A stretch of DNA of 64,000 bases from an uncultured Bacteroidales bacterium (GTDB lineage: Bacteria > Bacteroidota > Bacteroidia > Bacteroidales > Paludibacteraceae). The notes beneath the pieces were generated by a model, which searched no databases, was not told the origin of the DNA, and was given only the letters and a program-made list of their open reading frames with translations. The position numbers and the translations under genes were made by a program. Below are positions 9,909 through 18,001 of this stretch, in pieces (the first letter of the stretch is position 1; every line of letters starts with the position of its first letter). Location: contig CADBWK010000003.1 of assembly GCA_902798385.1 (NCBI GenBank), forward strand, positions 1 through 64,000. The letters run 5' to 3'.

Positions 9909-10833
9909 CTTTGCGCTTGTCGATGATCTCCGCGAGGACGCAACCTCCCATCCATCCGAGAAGGAAGAAGATCACCAAACATTTCCTGCGACTGTTCACC
10001 GGTTTGGGATTCAAGGCAAAATGATTCTCCAATACTACGGGAGCAGTCGCTAATTGCATGCGGTAGTCAACCATCTGCATGTGTTCGTGCTGTTCGTATA
10101 TACCATCCAGGAACAAACGAATACGACGATCTCCGTAAAAATTGACGCCATTCCCGTTATAATTCATCGGCGCAGCCGCAGAAGCAGGCGTGAAGTAGTA
10201 AGCGCTGGTGAGGCTGTCCAGTTTGATCGCCTGACGATGGTTAAACGCCACCTCTTCGTTCAGGTTCTTCAGGTACGCAACATATGAGTTGTTCATCGCC
10301 GGATCCGCATTGAGGGTGGCAAGCAGCGCCTGCTCTATCTCCGGCACGAGGTGCATATCGCGTGCCTTGATACGGAACTGCAAGCAAAGCCGATCTTTCA
10401 TCTGCACGTTGAGCGTATCAGCAGGGGTCGATTTGCACCGGAAGTCGATGTAATCCGCCGTGTTATCATCCAGACAGTCAATAACGCGGAAGGTATCGAA
10501 CGAACGAGCGGTGCGATCCCATACATAGGGAGCAATCGGTGCTTGAGGCGGCAAGAGGCATCCCGTACGAACAGCTGCGTAAGCCTGCTCAAACTGCTGA
10601 ATGGTAGGTCCGTTAAGGAGGGCAACAGCTTCCATCTTAAACGTCACATTGTCACGACGCGTGTAGTACAACGCAGCAGCGATAGCCAGAGCCACCACTG
10701 TCAGCACGATCCACCAATAACGGTACGTCAAGCGGATCATTCGCCCCAACAAGTGCCAACATGCGACACACAAACGACCTATCGCACGACCACATGCCGC
10801 ACAGAGGTCAAAGAAATTCATCTCTTTTTCCAT
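9883..10833 (-). CDS. Wzz-like two-TM membrane protein
   Basis: The 316-residue protein has one transmembrane segment near residues 39-58 (IVLTVVALAIAAALYY), a large periplasmic region and a second near 288-306 (LVIFFLLGWMGGCVLAEI). This is the topology of Wzz/chain-length determinant proteins that set polysaccharide length. No clear Wzz sequence signature is visible, so this is a topology-based guess. It starts 4 bases after the ftsZ stop, making it the last gene of the murC-ftsQ-ftsA-ftsZ unit. A link to division or envelope polysaccharide is possible but not shown. Confidence 0.6.
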   Translation of the reverse strand: MEKEMNFFDLCAACGRAIGRLCVACWHLLGRMIRLTYRYWWIVLTVVALAIAAALYYTRRDNVTFKMEAVALLNGPTIQQFEQAYAAVRTGCLLPPQAPIAPYVWDRTARSFDTFRVIDCLDDNTADYIDFRCKSTPADTLNVQMKDRLCLQFRIKARDMHLVPEIEQALLATLNADPAMNNSYVAYLKNLNEEVAFNHRQAIKLDSLTSAYYFTPASAAAPMNYNGNGVNFYGDRRIRLFLDGIYEQHEHMQMVDYRMQLATAPVVLENHFALNPKPVNSRRKCLVIFFLLGWMGGCVLAEIIDKRKAIGAWLKQ

Positions 10834-10836
10834 ACT

Positions 10837-12081
10837 TTATTTTCTTCTTATCCATCCGAATGGACGGCGGGTTTCTTCTTTCGGTTCTTCTACTTTGGCC
10901 TCGTCCTCCACGGTGATGACTACGTCATCAGCCGAAGTGGAAGCTGCTCTCTCGCGAGGTTGCTGAGGTTGGTCAAACCCATCGGCAAAGAGTGTCTCAC
11001 TCAGGTCGATGAGTTGTGCCTTCTCGTCCTCTAAGGGTTTCGGCGTCTGCGGAGGATAGTTATCTTCGATAGCCTCAGAGATAGTCTTCTTGCCCTCTTC
11101 TTCGTCCTCCGAAGGCAGGCCATCTACTTTGTAACCCGTCGCGATAACCGTCACGCGTACTTCTTCGCCCAGACTCTCGTCAATAGAAGCGCCCCATTGA
11201 ACCTCGATATCATCGCCTACTTCCTGTACGAAATCATTGATCTGGTCGATCTCCTCCATGACGATGGCATGCTCTGTGGAGCAATAGAACTGCAGCAGGA
11301 TACGCTCTGCGCCATGTACATCGTTCGTGTTCACCAGCGGACTGTTAAGCGCATCGTTGATCGCATTGGTGATACGTTTCTCACCGGAAGCACGACCAAT
11401 ATTCATGATCGCTACTCCACCCTTACGGAGCGTGTTACGCACGTCGGCAAAGTCCGTATTGATATAGCCCGGCACGGTGATGATCTCCGCAATCGCCCTG
11501 GCGGCATTGGCTACCACGTCATCGGACTTAGAGAAGGCATTGAGCAGGTTCAGTTCGGGATAGATCTGTTTGAGTTTCTCGTTATTGATGATCAGCAGTG
11601 CATCGACATGCTTTGCCAAGCGCGCAACGCCGGTCATCGCTTTCTCGATCTTCTTCTTGCCCTCGAAAGCAAACGGAATGGTGACTATACCTACGGTAAG
11701 GATCCCCATTTCCTGTGCCACTTCGGCTACTACGGACGAAGCACCGGTTCCTGTACCGCCACCCATACCGGCAGTGATGAACAGCATCTGCGTGCCGTCA
11801 TTGAGTGCCTCGCGAATATGATCGCGACTCTCCTCCGCATACTGACGAGCGGTCTCGGGATCACCGCCTGCGCCTAAGCCGGGACCTAACTGTAACTTAC
11901 TCGGCACGGACGACTTGATGAGCACCTGACGATCGGTGTTACATACAAGGAACGTGACATCTTTCAGTCCCTGACGATGCATGTAATTGACCGCATTGCA
12001 ACCGCCGCCACCGACTCCGATGACTTTGATAATGCTATCTTCCGTTAATCCTTCCAAAGGTAATGTAATGAGATCTTCCAT
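10837..12081 (-). CDS. ftsZ: Cell division protein FtsZ
   Basis: FtsZ is the tubulin-like GTPase that forms the division ring. The 414-residue protein has the N-terminal nucleotide motif GVGGGGCNAVNYM (about 22-34), the tubulin signature GGGTGTG at 107-113 and the T7 synergy loop NTDFADVRNTLRKGG. A long acidic linker begins near residue 320 and ends in a basic tail (RRPFGWIRRK), the expected site for FtsA contact. It follows ftsA after 17 bases that hold part of a 7-base repeat. No separate promoter was found. Confidence 0.98.
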   Translation of the reverse strand: MEDLITLPLEGLTEDSIIKVIGVGGGGCNAVNYMHRQGLKDVTFLVCNTDRQVLIKSSVPSKLQLGPGLGAGGDPETARQYAEESRDHIREALNDGTQMLFITAGMGGGTGTGASSVVAEVAQEMGILTVGIVTIPFAFEGKKKIEKAMTGVARLAKHVDALLIINNEKLKQIYPELNLLNAFSKSDDVVANAARAIAEIITVPGYINTDFADVRNTLRKGGVAIMNIGRASGEKRITNAINDALNSPLVNTNDVHGAERILLQFYCSTEHAIVMEEIDQINDFVQEVGDDIEVQWGASIDESLGEEVRVTVIATGYKVDGLPSEDEEEGKKTISEAIEDNYPPQTPKPLEDEKAQLIDLSETLFADGFDQPQQPRERAASTSADDVVITVEDEAKVEEPKEETRRPFGWIRRK

Positions 12082-12089
12082 AATGTAAT

Positions 12090-12110
12090 GGTTATTGGTT
12101 ATTGGTTATC
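12090..12110. repeat. Heptad repeat, unit GGTTATT, 3 copies
   Basis: Three adjacent 7-base units (the last with C at the end) lie between ftsA and ftsZ and contain the ftsA stop codon (12099-12101). Confidence 0.75.
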
Positions 12111-13382
12111 AATAAACATATCGAGTGTTGATTCTTTCATTCGGTCAAAGAACCCCGGTTTCTGCACCAGTTTGTCTTTGTGATTATCGCGGTAGTCCTG
12201 CCCGAGCAGGAGGGTTCCTACCAGCGACGTGTATTGCGGCGAGAGGTATTTATCGTCCGTATCACGATGGAGGAGTAAGTTATGCGCTCCGTACTGAACC
12301 GTGATGGGGGTCAGCGTCTGGATATAATCCGCCATGCCTGCCATCATCGATCCTCCACCGGTTATATAGAGCGTCTTGATGCGGCTCTCCACTTTCTTGA
12401 GTTCCTCCATCAGCGGCGCGAGTATCTCATGCAGTTTGAGTTCGATGGCTTCTGCCAACTCTTGCGCTGTGATGATCATGTCGCCACCTATCTCGGACGC
12501 CGCGGGGATGCGCAAACGTACGTTCTTCTCCACGAAAGCAGGCGATGCACAACCGTATTGTTTCTTGAGCACCTCTGCCGTATTGAAACTCATTCCTTGC
12601 TGCTCCAGCATACGCGTGATATGATAGCCGCCTTTGGGCACAACCTTGTTGATCAGGTACTGCCCGCCTTTATAAACCGTCAGACTCGTGGTCTGCGCGC
12701 CGAGGTCGAGTACCGCACAACCGTTCTGCAGCACATGATTGCCGTCGCAGGTGGCAAACGCAGACAACAAACACTCCGGACGAACGAACGCATGTTCAAT
12801 GCTACGCCCGGCTTGAGAGAAGGACTTCTGCAACTGCGTGTCGATCGCCTTACGGCCGTAGAATGCGATATAATGGGCTTCTACCAGAGCAGCGCGCTGT
12901 TCCGGCGAAGGTGTCTCATCCTGCTCTACGCCGTCTAACTTGAAATACGAAGGAACAAGTCCTAAGACCGCCACCTCCGGGTTGCGGAGTTCGATCTTCT
13001 GCTTGCACTCCAGTTCCATCTCATCCAGCAGCGCCTGACTGATCTCTTTGCGCCGCGCCTGGTCGCGCTTCGAGTGCACCGCCACGATCTGCATGGACTG
13101 TCCGCCGATGGATAGGAAAGCCGTCGGTAACTCATCTACGCCGATGCGGTTTGCCAGTAGTTTGAGCACTTCAGCGATGACGTATCCGGCGTTACTGGAC
13201 TGCGTGATCACGCCCTGCTCCACACATACATTGCCGAGTTTCTGCGGACGCTCCTCCACGCCGATGATCTGGAACAGATCCGGTGCTATGCGCCGTGCCG
13301 CCATGGCACGTACACTATCGCTACCCAAGTCCAATGCCACCAGAGGAAGCGAGGCTGCTGTTTGTGTTTGTTTTCTTGCCAT
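12099..13382 (-). CDS. ftsA: Cell division protein FtsA
   Basis: FtsA is the actin-like ATPase that tethers FtsZ to the membrane and recruits later division proteins. The 427-residue protein begins with the phosphate-1 motif VALDLGSDSVRAMAA and has ALVEAH and CAVLDLGAQTTSLTVY (phosphate 2), with TLYITGGGSMM as the adenosine motif. The C-terminal 20 residues (about DRMKESTLDMFID) form the expected amphipathic membrane anchor. It lies between ftsQ and ftsZ as in most dcw clusters. The stop falls inside a 7-base tandem repeat. Confidence 0.96.
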   Translation of the reverse strand: MARKQTQTAASLPLVALDLGSDSVRAMAARRIAPDLFQIIGVEERPQKLGNVCVEQGVITQSSNAGYVIAEVLKLLANRIGVDELPTAFLSIGGQSMQIVAVHSKRDQARRKEISQALLDEMELECKQKIELRNPEVAVLGLVPSYFKLDGVEQDETPSPEQRAALVEAHYIAFYGRKAIDTQLQKSFSQAGRSIEHAFVRPECLLSAFATCDGNHVLQNGCAVLDLGAQTTSLTVYKGGQYLINKVVPKGGYHITRMLEQQGMSFNTAEVLKKQYGCASPAFVEKNVRLRIPAASEIGGDMIITAQELAEAIELKLHEILAPLMEELKKVESRIKTLYITGGGSMMAGMADYIQTLTPITVQYGAHNLLLHRDTDDKYLSPQYTSLVGTLLLGQDYRDNHKDKLVQKPGFFDRMKESTLDMFIDNQ

Positions 13383-13399
13383 AATAAAGTAGTTAAAGT

Positions 13400-14100
13400 T
13401 TAGTTTCGTCCGATGACTTGCCCACGAAAGCGCAAGTCCAATTCCGTATATCGCTTGGCTTGTACCTCTTCGGGACTGTTCTCGAGGAAAGTACGCAATT
13501 TGGTCAGTTTTTGTTCATAGCGCGTCATGTTACCCAATACTGCCCGCGGTTGGTTCTCACCTTTCATATAGACATATACCATCTGCGGCGATTGTACATG
13601 CACGTGATGCACCCGCTCATGCCAATATTTATTGTCTTGTAACCACAACGCAAAATCTGCCAGTTGGTGCGCAGCGAACTGCGGTCCTACCGCACCGGTC
13701 GCCACAAGCACTTTATCCGTCACCGCCGTGCGTACGGGCATCACTTTGCGGTCGGTGTCAATGAAATAGATATCTGCCGGCATCTGGACGCGCAGCAACG
13801 GCACACGTTGCGTCAAGCGCACCCGCACCTCATATCGCGGGGTGACGTAGCACTCTGCCGTTCTTACCATCGGATGATGCAAGATCGTCCCACAGGGTAA
13901 ATATGTTCCGCCTCTAATACCTGATTCAACTCGTTCGGCGTGAGGTACAAACGCTCGTTTTGGTCCTCGATGATATAGGTTATCGTGCGACAAGGCTGCT
14001 CCGACGGACGCATGCGTACGCCCAAGACCACCGCTGTGATCAGCAGTGCCGCCACGAGGCTGATGCCTACACTCTTCCATATGATACGAGCATTAACCAT
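13400..14100 (-). pseudogene. ftsQ: Cell division protein FtsQ, frameshifted
   Basis: FtsQ is a bitopic divisome protein with a POTRA domain. The ATG at 14100 opens a frame with a transmembrane helix (about residues 10-27) and the start of the POTRA domain (CRTITYIIEDQNERLYLTP), but it stops at 13864 just after IYPVGRS. The rest (from ILHHPMVRTAECYVTP through LTQRVPLLRV to the end at 13400) is in another frame. Compared with other Bacteroidales FtsQ proteins as I remember them, about 13 codons plus one base are missing at the junction near 13870-13890. Position between murC and ftsA fits ftsQ. It could be a true lesion, a recoding site or an assembly deletion; ftsQ is usually essential, so an error is plausible. 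Confidence 0.8.
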
Positions 14101-14118
14101 TCACCATTAAGCATTAAC
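14091..14118. repeat. Heptad repeat, unit CATTAAC, 4 copies
   Basis: Four 7-base units span the murC stop and the ftsQ start codon. The plus-strand unit CATTAAC is GTTAATG on the coding strand, which supplies the ATG. Confidence 0.8.
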
Positions 14119-15489
14119 CAATGCCTTGGCCACATCGGGGACGAGGCGATCTATATCACCTGCACCGACTGTTAAAATCACTACGGGTTCCCGGCTCTCC
14201 GCCACGCGTTTCTTCAGTTCTGCTACCAGGTCTTTCTTCTCCACCACCTGCCCGCCGAGCATCTCACTCGTCACGCCCGGTATCGGTTCTTCGCGTGCCG
14301 GGTAGATAGGCAGCAGGATCAGTTCATCCATCGTGTGCAATACCCTACTGAAATCCGCTGCAAAATCGCGTGTGCGGGTATAGAGGTGCGGTTGGAAGAC
14401 ACCGATCAACTTGCGCTCAGGGAACAGCTTACGGATCGAATCAATGGCCGTTGCTATCTCCTGCGGGTGATGGGCATAATCATCAATGTACGCCACCTTC
14501 GGGGTATGAACGTGGATATTAAACCGTCGTAACACGCCTTTGAAAGAAGCCACACCGCGATGTAGTTCATCGGCCTTCACTCCGTTGAGCCAAGCCACCG
14601 CCATGGCTGCCACCGCATTCTCGATATTCACCCAAACGGGTACTCCGAGTTGCAAGTCACTTATCGTCTCCGTCGGGGTATGGAAATCGAAATGTATCTC
14701 ACCGTTCCCCACGCGGATATTGTCCGCATAGAAATCCGCCTCCTCGGTCATCGAATAGGTGTAGCATTTCACGCCGGGTTGCAGCCGAGGTTGCAGTTCG
14801 ATCCCTTTCTTCATGACCAGTGCACCGGTGATGAGGCTCGTGTAATGCGCAAAGGCCTCGCGATAAGCTTCCGGCGTACCGTATATATCCAGATGATCGG
14901 CATCGACGGCCGTCACAACGGACATATATGGGGTCAGATGATGGAAAGAGCGGTCGTATTCATCCGCTTCTACCACCACATACTCGCTGTCTTTGTCCAA
15001 GAGCAGATTGGTGTTGTAGTTCATACTGATTCCGCCGAGGAAGGCATTCGTGCCGAGCGGCGACTGATGCATCAGATGCGCGAGCATGGTACTGGTTGTC
15101 GTCTTACCGTGCGTACCGGCCACACAGAGCGCCTTCATCTGACGCGTCACGAGTCCTAATACCTCCGCGCGCTTGCGGATATCAAAACCCTGCTCACGAA
15201 GATAGGTATAGATGCTGTTTTGCTCCGGTACAGCCGGCGTACGAACCACTAAAGTATCCGCAGGAGAAAAATCTAAAATCTTAAATTTTAAATCTTCAAT
15301 TTTTAAATGATCATCCCCATAGATGATCGCTATTCCTTCGTCTTCCAACTCTTTGGTCAAGGCAGAAGGTGTACGGTCATAACCGGAAACGGGATATCCG
15401 CGGTGATGAAAATAGCGCGCCAAGGCACTCATTCCGATGCCTCCGATACCCAAGAAAAAGATATTTTGTATGTCGCTATGCGAGATCAT
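14107..15489 (-). CDS. murC: UDP-N-acetylmuramate--L-alanine ligase
   Basis: MurC adds L-Ala to UDP-MurNAc with ATP, the first amino acid of the stem peptide. The 460-residue protein has the Rossmann start FFLGIGGIGMSALA (about 11-24), the ATP loop AGTHGKTT at 124-131, and the Mur central and C-terminal domains (VEADEYDRSF, IDDYAHHPQE). Residues 62-75 (LKIEDLKFKILDFS) are encoded by a 7-base tandem repeat and look like an in-frame expansion between two N-domain strands. It is first in the murC-ftsQ-ftsA-ftsZ unit, with its own divergent promoter at 15515-15545. The other dcw genes are not adjacent here. Confidence 0.97.
   Translation of the reverse strand: MISHSDIQNIFFLGIGGIGMSALARYFHHRGYPVSGYDRTPSALTKELEDEGIAIIYGDDHLKIEDLKFKILDFSPADTLVVRTPAVPEQNSIYTYLREQGFDIRKRAEVLGLVTRQMKALCVAGTHGKTTTSTMLAHLMHQSPLGTNAFLGGISMNYNTNLLLDKDSEYVVVEADEYDRSFHHLTPYMSVVTAVDADHLDIYGTPEAYREAFAHYTSLITGALVMKKGIELQPRLQPGVKCYTYSMTEEADFYADNIRVGNGEIHFDFHTPTETISDLQLGVPVWVNIENAVAAMAVAWLNGVKADELHRGVASFKGVLRRFNIHVHTPKVAYIDDYAHHPQEIATAIDSIRKLFPERKLIGVFQPHLYTRTRDFAADFSRVLHTMDELILLPIYPAREEPIPGVTSEMLGGQVVEKKDLVAELKKRVAESREPVVILTVGAGDIDRLVPDVAKALVNA
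15271..15305. repeat. Heptad repeat inside murC, 5 copies of ATCTTAA-like units
   Basis: Five A/T-rich 7-base units lie in frame within murC and encode a Lys/Asp/Leu/Ile-rich stretch at about residues 62-74. Three units equal seven codons, so gain or loss by threes keeps the frame. Confidence 0.75.
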
Positions 15490-15514
15490 GAATCGTAACT
15501 ACACAAATCGGGCG

Positions 15515-15545
15515 CAAAGATACAAAAAAATTTGCATATATCAAA
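15515..15545 (-). promoter_or_regulatory. Promoter of murC-ftsQ-ftsA-ftsZ
   Basis: Minus-strand TTTG (15545-15542) and TATCTTTG (15522-15515), 19 bases apart. It overlaps the divergent promoter of the PagL-like gene in the same arrangement as at 4747-4794. Confidence 0.75.
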
Positions 15546-15562
15546 ATATTTTTGTAATTTTG
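15531..15562 (+). promoter_or_regulatory. Promoter of the PagL-like gene
   Basis: TTTG at 15531-15534 and TAATTTTG at 15555-15562, 20 bases apart. The ATG at 15572 is only 9 bases after the second element, so the predicted leader is a few bases at most. Confidence 0.8.
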
Positions 15563-15571
15563 CAGCGGATA

Positions 15572-16897
15572 ATGAGAAATTTTTTTGTTTGCATATTGTT
15601 TTTTGCCTGTTTACAGGCATTGGCACTCCCTCATTATGAGTTAGCCTACCGGTTGAGCGGGTCGGGCGCGATGATGATGAAGGACGGCAAAGTGGATCAA
15701 TGGATTCAGCGTCCGGTCTTGGGAGGACAGTTTGCAGTCGAGTTTCTGCCAACCGGTCGATGGCATTGTTTGCAACAATGGAACAACGCCTCCATCGGTG
15801 TCGGCGTGAGTTATCTGAATCTGGGCAACGACAAGTACTTAGGCAGCGCAATCGCGGCCTACGGCTATATGAACCAGCCTTTCTACAACGGTACGCATTT
15901 CCGTATCGGCATTCGCCCCACGGTGGGTCTGGCGGCGGTGACGAAGACTTATGCCAACACCCTACCCGACGATGTACCGCCTTATACGAAAGCGCGCGAT
16001 AGTGAAGGTAAGTTGATAGCCAACTGGTCGATCGGTTCGATTCTCAATGCTTATCTGGCGCTGGAGATGTACATGGACTTCCCCATCAAAGACGGCTGGG
16101 AAATCACGCTCAGCGGTGGTTGGCATCATATCAGTAACGGTTCTTTCATGCACCCGAACGCGGGATATAATATGTTCGGAGGCGAGCTGGGACTGCGCTA
16201 CACGCCCGGAATGGATGAAAGGGTGAAAGGATTAAAGGATGAAGGGTATCAGAAGCCCGAACCGGATGTTCCTCGCAAGCTCTATGACGGCGTCGATAAG
16301 CCTTGGGCGGTGGAGATCAGCGCTACGGGTGGTGCGAAGCAGAACTACTATGCCGACAATCAGAACGGTCAGCGGTTCTACGGCGTAGCAACGCTCAAAG
16401 CAGCGGCTTATTGGGTTCCGGTGTCGATCTTCCGTATCGGTGCGGGTGTAGACGCTTTCTACGACGGCTATTACAGCGCCGTGAACGATGAGTACAAGAA
16501 CGATAACCCGGGTGCGCCCGTCACTTATTTCGGAAAGACCTACCTGGCCAAGAGTGAGGTGAAGAACTGTTTCCGCGTAGGTATCAGTCTGCAACCGGAG
16601 TTCATCATCGGTAAGCTCACCGCCGGTATCCATGTGGGATTCTATGTGTTTGACCCGGTCAAGAACCTCGAGCCTTATGACGAAGCGAAAGCGGCTGCAC
16701 AGAAAGGTGAATCGCTCGATCGGGGTGTTTTCTATAAGTATGATTTCTCGAAAGCCAGCAATTATCAGGACGGCTGGTGCTATATGCAATTCGTGCTCAA
16801 GTATCATGTACTTGACCACCTGTTCGTTCAGTTGGGTCTAAAGACCCACGGTGTACGGGCTGAGTTTATAGATGCCGGTTTAGGCGTTGCTTTCTAA
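15572..16897 (+). CDS. PagL-like lipid A deacylase (acyloxyacyl hydrolase family)
   Basis: This is an outer-membrane beta-barrel of 441 residues with a signal peptide (about 1-18, ending ALA-LP). The N-terminal half matches PagL-type lipid A 3-O-deacylases: GWHHISNGSFMHPNAGYN holds the catalytic His186 and Ser188 of the H-x-S-N-G motif. The place where Pseudomonas PagL has its catalytic Glu appears to be Asn here, so activity is not certain. The C-terminal half (about 230-441) is a further barrel-like region ending in F, usual for outer-membrane proteins. The start at 15572 was chosen over an upstream one at 15437 because the latter lies before the promoter. It overlaps the next, convergent gene by 18 bases. 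Confidence 0.75.
   Translation: MRNFFVCILFFACLQALALPHYELAYRLSGSGAMMMKDGKVDQWIQRPVLGGQFAVEFLPTGRWHCLQQWNNASIGVGVSYLNLGNDKYLGSAIAAYGYMNQPFYNGTHFRIGIRPTVGLAAVTKTYANTLPDDVPPYTKARDSEGKLIANWSIGSILNAYLALEMYMDFPIKDGWEITLSGGWHHISNGSFMHPNAGYNMFGGELGLRYTPGMDERVKGLKDEGYQKPEPDVPRKLYDGVDKPWAVEISATGGAKQNYYADNQNGQRFYGVATLKAAAYWVPVSIFRIGAGVDAFYDGYYSAVNDEYKNDNPGAPVTYFGKTYLAKSEVKNCFRVGISLQPEFIIGKLTAGIHVGFYVFDPVKNLEPYDEAKAAAQKGESLDRGVFYKYDFSKASNYQDGWCYMQFVLKYHVLDHLFVQLGLKTHGVRAEFIDAGLGVAF
16213..16244. repeat. Octamer repeat inside the PagL-like gene, unit GGATGAAA, 4 copies
   Basis: Four 8-base units encode DERVKGLKDEG (about residues 205-215) between the deacylase half and the C-terminal half. This is an in-frame expansion of a linker or loop. 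Confidence 0.75.
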
Positions 16898-18001
16898 CAA
16901 CTTATCCTCTAATATATAGACGTGCTCCATGGGGATGCCATGATCGACCAAAGCGCGTCGGTCAGGACGGAAGAGCGAGAAGAACTCTTTCGATGAACCG
17001 CATAGTTGGCGGGCTTGTTTGTAGTTCTCAAAAGCCATCATCCGGTCGCCTCGCATCAGCAGACAATGGGCATAATTGATATAGTCCATCGGGGTATTAG
17101 CGCCATCTCGTAAACGCTCCAGAAAGACTTTCTCCGCGATATCCGGATAGTTCCACATCATGTCGCGTACGCCGGCTTTGAGACAATGGAAAGCGAACTT
17201 ACGCTCGCGCTCCGTAGAGCCTTCAATGAGCAAGGCATAGAGCCACGTATCCGGTATGAGCGGGATGAGTTGCGTCACATATTGCTCGTTTCCGCCGGGT
17301 AACATTTGCATGATCATCTCGTTGCGAATAAGCGCGCAGAGCAAGTCGAACACATGTTCGCCGCTGTCACTCTCGCCTATTGCTGTCACGAAAGCGTCCT
17401 GTATCTGCGGGAAGAAATCGATGCGTACGTCGTATTGAACGAGCAGCATCAGGGTGTGCGCTACGCACATGCCGGCCGCCATCTCGTTCTCGGCATTGAT
17501 GCCGTCGATGAGCGCCATGAAGGAGTCGATAGAGAAACAGGTACGGAGGTTAAAAGCCATGCCTGTGACGGCTATCAAAGCGACTTCCGTACGATTCGGA
17601 TCATTCAGTATGTCATGAAACCATTGGTAGTCCTCGGGGCGCAGACGCACGCAGTTCTCGAAATAGTGCATCACGGACTGCGCCGAGTCCCCGTTGAAGC
17701 CGTGCATTTCCGGTGACAGGCCGCGCTTGAGACGGATATCCGCATAGACGGCGTCCACCAACTGATAGGCTTCGCCGGTCATCTTAGTCAGTTCTTCGTC
17801 TGCGTTGGGATCGTCTATATTGAGCCATTGAGAGAACAAGTCGCGGTAACGACTCTGCAGCGAGGTATACGCCTCTTCATAGGGGTTGTTCTCCCCTATT
17901 TCGTTGAGCCATGACCGCACGACAACCAGCGCCGTGTCGATCATACATTCGCCTAACGCGCGCTCAACTACCGCTACTTGTTCCTCCAAGGATTGTGCCA
18001 T
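16880..18001 (-). CDS. Conserved helical (TPR-like) protein of unknown function
   Basis: The 373-residue cytoplasmic protein has no signal peptide or membrane segment. It is built of amphipathic helices with TPR-like pairs near the C-terminus (YINYAHCLLMRGDRMMAFENYKQA). I do not recognise a characterised family. Its ATG overlaps the stop of the glycosyltransferase gene by one base (TGATG), so the two are co-translated. It may act with that enzyme or simply share its transcript. Its 3' end overlaps the convergent PagL-like gene by 18 bases. Confidence 0.75.
   Translation of the reverse strand: MAQSLEEQVAVVERALGECMIDTALVVVRSWLNEIGENNPYEEAYTSLQSRYRDLFSQWLNIDDPNADEELTKMTGEAYQLVDAVYADIRLKRGLSPEMHGFNGDSAQSVMHYFENCVRLRPEDYQWFHDILNDPNRTEVALIAVTGMAFNLRTCFSIDSFMALIDGINAENEMAAGMCVAHTLMLLVQYDVRIDFFPQIQDAFVTAIGESDSGEHVFDLLCALIRNEMIMQMLPGGNEQYVTQLIPLIPDTWLYALLIEGSTERERKFAFHCLKAGVRDMMWNYPDIAEKVFLERLRDGANTPMDYINYAHCLLMRGDRMMAFENYKQARQLCGSSKEFFSLFRPDRRALVDHGIPMEHVYILEDKLLESNA

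Noticed and set aside
9897-9918. Hairpin AAGCGC/GCGCTT at the dedA end as a terminator
   Set aside because: The stem is only 6 bp with a long loop and no T-run.
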